18,339 nucleotides of DNA from positions 1-18,339 of the forward strand of contig URET01000025.1 of the NCBI GenBank assembly GCA_900546875.1, given 5' to 3'. Below the pieces are notes generated by a model, which saw only the letters and a list, made by a program, of their open reading frames with translations, ran no database searches and was not told the DNA's origin. The DNA comes from an uncultured Eubacteriales bacterium. GTDB lineage: Bacteria > Bacillota > Clostridia > Christensenellales > CAG-314. Shown piece after piece: positions 12,606 to 18,339 of this stretch. The first letter of the stretch is position 1. Every line of letters starts with the position of its first letter. The position numbers and the translations under genes were made by a program.

Positions 12606-13692
12606 AATATCTGCCTTCCTTTACATTATAAACACTATATTCCGAAGGTAAATTTACTTCATTCAGATAAGTTGTAGTTATTATCGTCTGCGTCTCTCCG
12701 CCCATGGCAAGAAGACGTTTTTGTCTGCCTTTGTCCAGCTCGCTCAGAACATCGTCAAGCAAAAGCACGGGTTTGTCTCCCGTCATTTCTTCGAATACGC
12801 TCACCTCGGCAAGCTTCAAAGACAGTGCCGACGTTCGCTGCTGTCCCTGCGATCCGAACGCCCTTACATCTATGTCTCCGATTTCCATCCTTATATCGTC
12901 TCGCTGAGCTCCTACGACAGTATATTTCAACGTTATATCCTTTTCTCTCGACTTCTTTAAAAGCTCTCGGAAACTCTGCGTCATCTCCTCTCTTGTTTCG
13001 CCCTCAATCTGCGAAACATACCTCACCGACACAGCTTCTTTTCCGTCTGTAAGTCTTAAATGCGTCTTTTCAGCTTCGGGAGCAAGCTTGTTCACAAAAG
13101 CCCGCCTCTTTGTCACCAGCTTTACGCCCTCTGCCGCAAGCTGACTGTCCCATATCTCCAGCATCGTATCCATCTCCAGAGAACCGGACCCGCTTTTGAG
13201 CAGATTATTCCTCTGTGACAAGATCTTATTGTACCGGACCAACGCATAGTAATAAGCCTTGTCCGTCTGACACAGATCCACATCGAGAAAACGCCGTCTT
13301 TCCTGCGGTCCTTCCTTGACGAGTTTCAATTCGTCGGGCGAAAACCATACACAGTTCAGATACCCCATCAACTCGCCCAGCCGGGTTATAGGAACATAAT
13401 TTACGGATATGCTTTTTTTTCCGCTCCGCACAAGGATCACATCTATCCTGCCTTCTCCGTAACGCGATTCAAAATTACAGCAAACCCGGCAAAAATCCTT
13501 TCCTGAAGCGATCATTTCCTTTTCCCTGTCGCTCCGCGAAGACCTGCCCAGTGCACAAAGACTTACGGCTTCGATAGTATTGGTTTTGCCCTGCGCATTT
13601 TCGCCGCAAAGCAAATTCAATCCCTTTTCAAAAGTGATCGACCTCGACCTTATGTTTCTGAAATTTTCGAATACCAGACTTTTTACATACAT
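12595..13692 (-). CDS. recF: DNA replication and repair protein RecF
   Basis: 365 residues. Walker A is GENAQGKTN (30-38), the ABC signature SQGQQRT (281-287), and Walker B PVLLLDDVLSELD (308-320). The N-terminus MYVKSLVFENFRNI is typical RecF. RecF is an SMC-like ATPase that, with RecO and RecR, loads RecA at gaps in single-stranded DNA. One oddity: the normally conserved GPHRDD segment reads GAQRDD (261-266). ATG has GGAAG upstream. Unlike most Firmicutes, the gene is not flanked by dnaN or gyrB here, but by the small membrane protein downstream and a divergent unknown gene upstream, so the usual dnaA-dnaN-recF-gyrB cluster is broken in this genome. Confidence 0.95.
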   Translation of the reverse strand: MYVKSLVFENFRNIRSRSITFEKGLNLLCGENAQGKTNTIEAVSLCALGRSSRSDREKEMIASGKDFCRVCCNFESRYGEGRIDVILVRSGKKSISVNYVPITRLGELMGYLNCVWFSPDELKLVKEGPQERRRFLDVDLCQTDKAYYYALVRYNKILSQRNNLLKSGSGSLEMDTMLEIWDSQLAAEGVKLVTKRRAFVNKLAPEAEKTHLRLTDGKEAVSVRYVSQIEGETREEMTQSFRELLKKSREKDITLKYTVVGAQRDDIRMEIGDIDVRAFGSQGQQRTSALSLKLAEVSVFEEMTGDKPVLLLDDVLSELDKGRQKRLLAMGGETQTIITTTYLNEVNLPSEYSVYNVKEGRYYER

Positions 13693-13717
13693 TCTTCCAG
13701 CATACCGTCCGTTGTTT

Positions 13718-13747
13718 ATTTTAGCATGTTTTTCTTTCTTTCGTCAA
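13718..13747 (-). promoter_or_regulatory. Promoter of recF
   Basis: On the minus strand TTGACG (13742-13747) is followed after 18 bp by TAAAAT (13718-13723), with TG one base before the -10 (extended -10). It sits about 25 bases upstream of the recF start codon, giving a short leader. The same 255-bp interval must hold the divergent promoter for the unknown gene at 13948; no equally clear match is seen for that one. Confidence 0.65.
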
Positions 13748-13947
13748 GGATAAAAATAATCGCTTCAAAGATTCACCATATTTTTTTATTTTCCGAAGAC
13801 TTTCTTTGAATCCTCTTTTTTCTGCGTACGCGGGCATACCTGCTATGGTCTATATATGCGGTTTTGCCGCGAAATCAGCCTTTTTCGTCCGCATTCGACA
13901 TTTTTCTCATCTTTTGAAATAATACAATTATAAAAAAGGAGATATAT

Positions 13948-14628
13948 ATGTTTCGCAAAAATATGCTTGTGCTTTCAGAAGTAAAGAATACGCTTGTGCC
14001 TTCACACGGCGTTTCGGGAATGCTTACGCTCCGCACGGGAAACAGGCTGACTCAGGTCTCGCTTTCGCTTTACGCACCGAAAACCCTTTCGTACTACATA
14101 ATGCTGCGATCCGGAGGCGAATATACCACCTGCAAAGCCGGATCCGGAACAACGGTGTTTTCCGTACCAGCTGTCGGCGAAAACGACTCTCCCGAATGTT
14201 TCGTGATCGCGCACGACGGCAAAAATCCTGCCATAGTCGCATATGCGGGAGAAAGCACTGTTTTGAGCGAAGACAAGCAGCAGGCAGTCATGCGCAGACT
14301 CCCCGAAGCTTTGGGAATAAAGCCTTATTACAGGACCATAGCTTCGCGACTCAGTCAGCTTCTGGAAGAAAACCCCGCCTATAAGCCGCTCATAAAAGCC
14401 GTGAAAAACAGCTACTGGGTGCGTATCGACAAGGAAAAAGGCTTTTACGCTATAGGCGTGGTGACGCAGGAAAACACTCCGAAATACATTGCTTACGCGC
14501 TTCCGGAAGAATATTCCGCCGCTCCTCAAAGCGATTTCTCCTTTATCGAAGTTACGGAAAACAACGCTCCGAAAGGATTTTTTGTCATTTATCAGGATGC
14601 TTTTACGGGAAAACTTGTTTCGCCGTAG
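13948..14628 (+). CDS. Conserved-looking protein of unknown function (226 aa)
   Basis: Start ATG at 13948 has AAGGAG 6 nt upstream, the strongest ribosome site nearby. The N-terminal half (about 1-110) alternates hydrophobic and polar residues like a beta-rich domain: VSGMLTLRTGNRLTQVSLSLYAPKTLSYYIML, CFVIAHDGKNPAIVAYAGE. The C-terminal half (about 125-226) is mixed: LGIKPYYRTIASRLSQLLEENPAYKPLIKAVKNSYWVRID, then YAIGVVTQENTPKYIAYALPEEY and FSFIEVT..APKGFFVIYQDAFTGKLV. No signal peptide or membrane helix. I do not recognise the family. The gene appears monocistronic, divergent from recF and followed by ung. Confidence 0.75.
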   Translation: MFRKNMLVLSEVKNTLVPSHGVSGMLTLRTGNRLTQVSLSLYAPKTLSYYIMLRSGGEYTTCKAGSGTTVFSVPAVGENDSPECFVIAHDGKNPAIVAYAGESTVLSEDKQQAVMRRLPEALGIKPYYRTIASRLSQLLEENPAYKPLIKAVKNSYWVRIDKEKGFYAIGVVTQENTPKYIAYALPEEYSAAPQSDFSFIEVTENNAPKGFFVIYQDAFTGKLVSP

Positions 14629-14662
14629 TTTCAAAAGCATATAAGTCCGGCCTTTAAATGGA

Positions 14663-14691
14663 TTGCACCTTGAAACGTTTTGTGGTATAAT
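14663..14691 (+). promoter_or_regulatory. Promoter of ung
   Basis: TTGCAC (14663-14668), 17-bp spacer, TATAAT (14686-14691) with TGG immediately before it (extended -10). Transcription would start near 14698, about 70 bases before the ung start codon. Confidence 0.7.
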
Positions 14692-14770
14692 ACAGTTACC
14701 GAAGAGCAAAACATCAGTCGGATGGGTTGCCGCGGCAATACTTCTATTTGCTGAAAATACCGGAGCTGAA

Positions 14771-15439
14771 ATGTTTAATATTCCTCAGAACGGCTGGCAA
14801 GCTTTTTTTGAAAAAGAAATGCGCAAATCATATTTTTCCAGGCTTTGCGCAGAACTGAAAAAAAGATATGACCGCGGAGATACGATCTTCCCGCCCCGTG
14901 AAAAAATCTTCAATTGTTTTTTGCTCACGGACCTGAATAACGTCAAAGTCGTAATCCTCGGACAGGACCCTTATCATCAGCCCGGTCAGGCAATGGGGCT
15001 GTCTTTTTCCGTGCCCGAAAATGTAAAGATTCCTCCGAGCCTGGAAAATATCTATAAAGAAATCCGCTCTGACCTTGGGCGAATGACCCATAATACGAGC
15101 GGAGACCTTACCCGTTGGGCTCGGGAAGGCGTCCTGCTCCTCAACAATCAGCTGACGGTAGAGAAAAATAAACCCATGTCACATAAAGGCATCGGTTGGG
15201 AAACCTTTACCGAAAACGCAATCAAAGAAATCAGCGATAACGCGCCGCCTTGCGTTTTTCTGCTTTGGGGCAGACCCGCTCAAGCCAAACTGCCTCTCAT
15301 AAACAAATCCCGGCACCTCGTCCTGACTGCTCCGCATCCCTCACCTTTATCGGCAAGTACCGGTTTTTTCGGATGCAAACATTTTTCCGTCGCAAATGAT
15401 TTTCTCGCCATGCACGGTATAACTCCCGTTTCATGGTGA
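14771..15439 (+). CDS. ung: Uracil-DNA glycosylase (family 1)
   Basis: 222 residues. GQDPYH (64-69) carries the catalytic Asp66 that activates water; AMGLSFSV and LLLNNQLTV follow; HPSPLSA (189-195) is the minor-groove loop with the catalytic His189. It removes uracil from DNA as the first step of base excision repair. Start choice: ATG at 14771 with GGAG 5 nt upstream. A longer frame from 14663 begins inside the promoter and adds 36 unrelated residues. Length and motifs are normal for family 1. It is the chromosome's own UDG and differs strongly from the ICE's UDG-like protein at 5088. Followed by a convergent HutD-type gene. Confidence 0.95.
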   Translation: MFNIPQNGWQAFFEKEMRKSYFSRLCAELKKRYDRGDTIFPPREKIFNCFLLTDLNNVKVVILGQDPYHQPGQAMGLSFSVPENVKIPPSLENIYKEIRSDLGRMTHNTSGDLTRWAREGVLLLNNQLTVEKNKPMSHKGIGWETFTENAIKEISDNAPPCVFLLWGRPAQAKLPLINKSRHLVLTAPHPSPLSASTGFFGCKHFSVANDFLAMHGITPVSW

Positions 15440-15477
15440 ATATATCTCTGAAAGAATCCCGGGCAGTCCGTCAGACG

Positions 15478-16149
15478 TCAATACTCCGCCCATATCAAAT
15501 ACACTGCAGCTTTTGTCAGTATTTCCGGCGCTTCGCCCGGTTCGGGATTAAAAACGGCAAGTGTACGTGACGGAAGCACGCTCTTTTTTCCTTGCACTAC
15601 CGTTTCTCCTCCCGTTTGCGAATAAAATGAAACTAAAAACTTTTTATTTTCAGGTATTTCCTTATCTGCGGAATATCCGCCGTTATCTTCCTTGCATGAG
15701 CCGAATACGAAATAACTGAACCTGCCGTTTTTAAAATCACATCTTCCGCCACACGGGAAAAATAACATTCCGCCGTCGGCACCTCTGTTCAGCATCAGAT
15801 TCAGATCTATGCAAGTTCCCCGGCTGATCACTTTTCTGCCGCCGTCGAACTCAAACACCCTTCCCGGAAACAAATCTGTTTTTTCGGCTTTTTTTATACC
15901 GGAACTCTCCGCATCGTCTGCAGCTGCAAAAAGCGAAACTCTGCCTTCCAAAACCGAAAGAAACCTTCTTACCCCGGGAAGCAACGTAAACTCGCTTTCT
16001 TCCGCATTCACCGACGCAGAACTAATTCTGACGGAAAAATCCCTGCGTCCGTACGAAGAACCTTCCGGAAGCAATAATAATTCACGGGTCTGTCCGCCGC
16101 TCCATTCCGAGCAAAGCGCATTTTCAAAAGCAATAAAATAAGTATCCAT
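15478..16149 (-). CDS. HutD/Ves-family cupin-like protein
   Basis: 223 residues. The N-terminal part WSGGQTRELLLLPEGSSYGRRDFSVRISSASVNAEESEFTLLPGVRRFLSVLEG is the HutD/Ves signature (WSGG..TREL, SSAxV..E.S.FT..PGV.R.L..LEG). A GRVFEFDGG segment and a C-terminal extension of about 70 residues (from FSYFVFGSCKEDNGG to YLIWAEY) follow. HutD proteins have a double beta-barrel fold and are linked to histidine use in some bacteria, but no hut genes are seen here, so the role is open. Start choice: ATG at 16149 has GGAGG 5 nt upstream, whereas the GTG at 16161 would place that site inside the gene. Monocistronic, convergent with ung. Confidence 0.8.
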   Translation of the reverse strand: MDTYFIAFENALCSEWSGGQTRELLLLPEGSSYGRRDFSVRISSASVNAEESEFTLLPGVRRFLSVLEGRVSLFAAADDAESSGIKKAEKTDLFPGRVFEFDGGRKVISRGTCIDLNLMLNRGADGGMLFFPCGGRCDFKNGRFSYFVFGSCKEDNGGYSADKEIPENKKFLVSFYSQTGGETVVQGKKSVLPSRTLAVFNPEPGEAPEILTKAAVYLIWAEY

Positions 16150-16289
16150 GTCCGCCTCCACTCAGATTATACTATCAGTTTGAGAATCAGGCAACAGAAT
16201 ACAGGTACAAGACAACTGTTTTAAAAAAAGTTTCTGATCCGATCGTGTCGAAAAATAGCCTGCGCCATAAGAAAAAGCCTTTAAAACAC

Positions 16290-16328
16290 TTGACAAAAAG
16301 CTGTAAATTTGGTAGCTTGTGCTATAGT
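16290..16328 (+). promoter_or_regulatory. Probable promoter of the serine dehydratase gene
   Basis: TATAGT (16323-16328) preceded by TGC forms an extended -10 box. A perfect TTGACA lies at 16290-16295, but 27 bp away, too far to act as its -35. Either the extended -10 works alone with a weak -35, or the promoter is activator dependent, or TTGACA serves a second weak -10 (TAGCTT, 17 bp away). Confidence 0.4.
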
Positions 16329-16371
16329 GTGGAGTTTGCGAAAATAACGAATTTACGTATAAGGAATCATT

Positions 16372-17574
16372 ATGAAATCACTCAGAGAACTTTATAAAAT
16401 CGGCAGAGGCCCTTCCAGTTCCCATACGATCGCACCCGAACGCGCCGCCAAGCTTGTGAAGAAAGAACATCCCGACGCCGACTTTTTCCGCGTGATCTTA
16501 TTCGGGTCACTTGCCCTCACGGGTAAAGGTCACGGCACCGATATCGCTATCACGGACGTTTTGGGAGAAAACTGCGAGGTGGTTTTCGACTGTGAAACAG
16601 AAAAACCGCATCCCAACACAATGATATTCGAAGTTTACCGTAACAACGAAAAAATCGGCGAACATCTTGCCGTAAGTATCGGCGGCGGGAGTCTTCTTTT
16701 CGACGGAAAGGGAGAAACCGAAACTCCCGACGTATATTCGCTTCGTTCTTTCCGTGAGATCAAAAACTACTGCGAACAAAAGGATATTTCACTTTATGAA
16801 TATGTACTGGAATGTGAAGGCGAAGATATAGAATTATTTTTGTCTTCCGTCTGGGAAAGCATGAAAGAAACACTCAGAAGAGGCATAAAAGCCACCGGCA
16901 TCATCCCCGGAGGACTCGGGATAGTCAGAAAAGCCGCTTCATTGTACTCCTCCAATCACATAGACGAAATGCCCGAAACCCGCGAACACAGACTCGTCTG
17001 CGCATATGCTTATGCGGTTGCCGAGGAAAACGCCTGCGGCGGAAAGGTGGTCACAGCGCCCACGTGCGGAGCCTGCGGCGTCATGCCCGCCGTGCTCTAC
17101 TATATTCAGCGCACCCGAAAAATGCGCGACGAGGATATAATACGAGGACTGGCAGTAGGCGGCCTGATGGGCAATCTTATCAAACACAACGCAAGTATAT
17201 CCGGTGCGGAATGCGGCTGTCAGGCAGAGATCGGGAGCGCATGCTCCATGGCAGCGGCAGCCTTATGCGAAACCTACAAAATGAGCGTAAATCAGATAGA
17301 GTACGCCGCCGAGATCGCCATTGAACACCACCTCGGACTCACATGCGATCCCATCTGGGGACTGGTCCAGATACCTTGCATAGAAAGAAACGCCGTTGCC
17401 GCCGAACGTGCGCTTACGGCTTTCTACCTCGCCAACTTTCTTGTCGGGACCCGTGAGATCTCTTTTGACCTCATTATAGAAACTATGCTCGAAACAGGTA
17501 AGGATCTTAAAAAAGACTACCGCGAAACCTCTACCGGCGGCCTCGCAAAGCTTTATAAAAAGAAAGCCGAGTAA
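16372..17574 (+). CDS. sdaA: L-serine ammonia-lyase (single-chain iron-sulfur serine dehydratase)
   Basis: 400 residues. Converts L-serine to pyruvate and ammonia using a [4Fe-4S] cluster. The N-terminal beta-type domain (about 1-140) starts SLRELYKIGRGPSSSHTIAP, with the serine-binding GPSSSHT (13-19). The alpha-type domain (about 150-400) holds PTCGACGVMPAVLYY, GAECGCQAEIGSACSMAAA (278-296) and GLTCDPIWGLVQIPCIERN (322-340), whose cysteines (around 281, 325 and 336) ligate the cluster. Single-chain beta-alpha fusion is like E. coli SdaA; many Firmicutes have separate SdaAA and SdaAB subunits. ATG has AAGGAA 5 nt upstream. It is monocistronic and followed by a terminator at 17690. The cluster is oxygen sensitive, consistent with an anaerobe. 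Confidence 0.95.
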   Translation: MKSLRELYKIGRGPSSSHTIAPERAAKLVKKEHPDADFFRVILFGSLALTGKGHGTDIAITDVLGENCEVVFDCETEKPHPNTMIFEVYRNNEKIGEHLAVSIGGGSLLFDGKGETETPDVYSLRSFREIKNYCEQKDISLYEYVLECEGEDIELFLSSVWESMKETLRRGIKATGIIPGGLGIVRKAASLYSSNHIDEMPETREHRLVCAYAYAVAEENACGGKVVTAPTCGACGVMPAVLYYIQRTRKMRDEDIIRGLAVGGLMGNLIKHNASISGAECGCQAEIGSACSMAAAALCETYKMSVNQIEYAAEIAIEHHLGLTCDPIWGLVQIPCIERNAVAAERALTAFYLANFLVGTREISFDLIIETMLETGKDLKKDYRETSTGGLAKLYKKKAE

Positions 17575-17977
17575 CTGTTCTTTTACCGTTGCGCGTCTTT
17601 TGCATCGGAAATCGATCTCCTTTATAAAAGATCGCCGCCCGCGCAGCAAAATTCATTTCTGTTATCCCTGCCGTGTACTTCAGAATAAGAGGCTTTTATA
17701 CAAGCCTTTTTTTATTTTACAAATTCACTGACCGTTTTCCGACTACAATGCTTGCGGCAGCTTTTACCCGTCGCATTCCGCACCGCTTCCACAGCCCGAC
17801 AACCCCCTTCCTTACTGCATGATATCAAATCTATTACCGCCGGAAGCTCTATAACACAAAAATAAAGCCTCGGTTTTATCCGCAATGTAAAAGCTTTATA
17901 GAATACCCTACGTATAAATCCGCCATACACGATAACCTTTACTGAATTTCGCACTTATTCAAAATAATATCGGGGAA
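17575..17977. other. Non-coding stretch after serine dehydratase
   Basis: About 400 bases without a gene I can support. It contains a weak inverted repeat CGATCT-N10-AGATCG (about 17612-17633), the terminator at 17690, and short frames without ribosome binding sites. At about 17949 a short segment (TTCGCACTTATTC) resembles part of the downstream tandem repeat and may be a remnant unit. Confidence 0.5.
17690..17713 (+). terminator. Rho-independent terminator downstream of serine dehydratase
   Basis: AGGCTT (17690-17695), loop TTATAC, AAGCCT (17702-17707), then a run of seven T. It lies about 115 bases after the stop codon, so the mRNA has a long 3' region. Confidence 0.7.
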
Positions 17978-18339
17978 CCGACTATAACCCTCCGGGGACT
18001 GACTCGTTCGCAGTTATTCAACTGTAAATACACTTGCCGCAAACATACCGGATTTATCAGTGCGAAAAATACGTCAGACTTCTTCAGCGGCTCCGATTCC
18101 GCTATCATTAAAAAGCCGACTATAACGCTCAGAGGGCTGACTCGTTCGCAGTTATTCTACTGTAAATACACTTGCGGCAAACATACCGGATTTGTCAGTG
18201 CGAAAAATACGCAGACTTCTTCAGCGGCTCCGATTCCGCTATCATAAAAAACCGACTATAACGCTCCGGGGGCTGACTCGTTCGCAGTTATTCTACTGTA
18301 AATACACTTGCCGCAAACATACCGGATTTATCAGTGCGA
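17978..18339. repeat. Tandem repeat of about 137 bp, at least 2.6 units, continuing past the window
   Basis: Units begin with CCGACTATAAC at 17978, 18116 and 18252, giving lengths of 138 and 136 bp and a third unit cut at 88 bp by the window edge. Units 1 and 2 differ at about seven bases plus two one-base indels; unit 3 differs from unit 1 at about three of 88 bases. Each full unit holds AGCGG-N8-CCGCT, a TTCGCA...TGCGAA inverted pair and a TTGC(C/G)GCAA palindrome. The one-base indels change the reading frame between units, arguing against a coding repeat. Function unknown. Confidence 0.9.

Noticed and set aside
14002..14709. 235-residue minus-strand frame opposite the unknown gene at 13948
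   Set aside because: It mirrors a gene with a strong ribosome site and has the Arg/Phe/Cys-rich composition of an antisense frame.
17712..17954. 80-residue minus-strand frame after serine dehydratase
   Set aside because: GTG start without a ribosome site, overlaps the terminator, and has no recognisable protein pattern.
17978..18115. Minus-strand reading frame through repeat unit 1 starting MIAESEPLKK
   Set aside because: A one-base deletion in unit 2 brings an early stop, and no ribosome site precedes it, so it is not a conserved repeat protein.
17978..18339. CRISPR array
   Set aside because: Units of about 137 bp are contiguous without unique spacers, and no cas genes are present.

Overview
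The window looks like DNA of a Gram-positive, low-to-medium GC anaerobe of the Clostridia. Genes have strong AAGGAG/GGGGG ribosome binding sites, the promoters are sigma-A-like, the serine dehydratase is a single-chain iron-sulfur enzyme, and an integrative element of the Tn916/Tn1549 type is present. No rRNA or species marker is present, so I do not name a genus.

Bases 1 to about 10,250 are the right-hand part of an integrative and conjugative element (ICE); its left end lies outside the window. From left to right: the end of the conjugation region (a YodL/DUF4316 protein split by an in-frame stop, a TTRAP-type transfer-assisting protein, a cysteine-rich VLP protein); a convergent mobilization block (small beta-rich protein, relaxase, MobC, candidate oriT); an XRE repressor; an AT-rich cargo segment (WYL regulator, degenerate uracil-DNA-glycosylase-like protein, MFS exporter); and the regulation/recombination module (sigma factor, HTH_16 protein, Xis, tyrosine integrase). 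The XRE/sigma/HTH_16/Xis/Int order matches the orf9-orf7-orf8-xis-int end of Tn916 as I remember it, so the cargo appears to sit between the orf9-like and orf7-like genes. After the integrase come five GGGCACCA repeats (probable integrase arm sites), a terminator hairpin and tRNA-Ser(CGA), whose 3' end faces the element and is the likely integration site.

Bases from about 10,260 to the end are chromosomal. tRNA-Ser is preceded by a degenerate copy of its own 5' half. Then come comF and a membrane protein (overlapping, minus strand), a small membrane-anchored protein (plus), a small two-helix membrane protein overlapping recF (minus), an unrecognised 226-residue protein, ung, a HutD/Ves-family protein (minus) and L-serine dehydratase. 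The last 360 bases are at least two and a half copies of a tandem repeat of about 137 bp, running off the right edge.

The most interesting parts are the WYL/UDG-like/MFS cargo with a palindromic operator over its promoter, the structured non-coding regions beside the sigma/HTH_16/xis genes, the tRNA half-copy in the tRNA leader, and the 137-bp tandem repeat.
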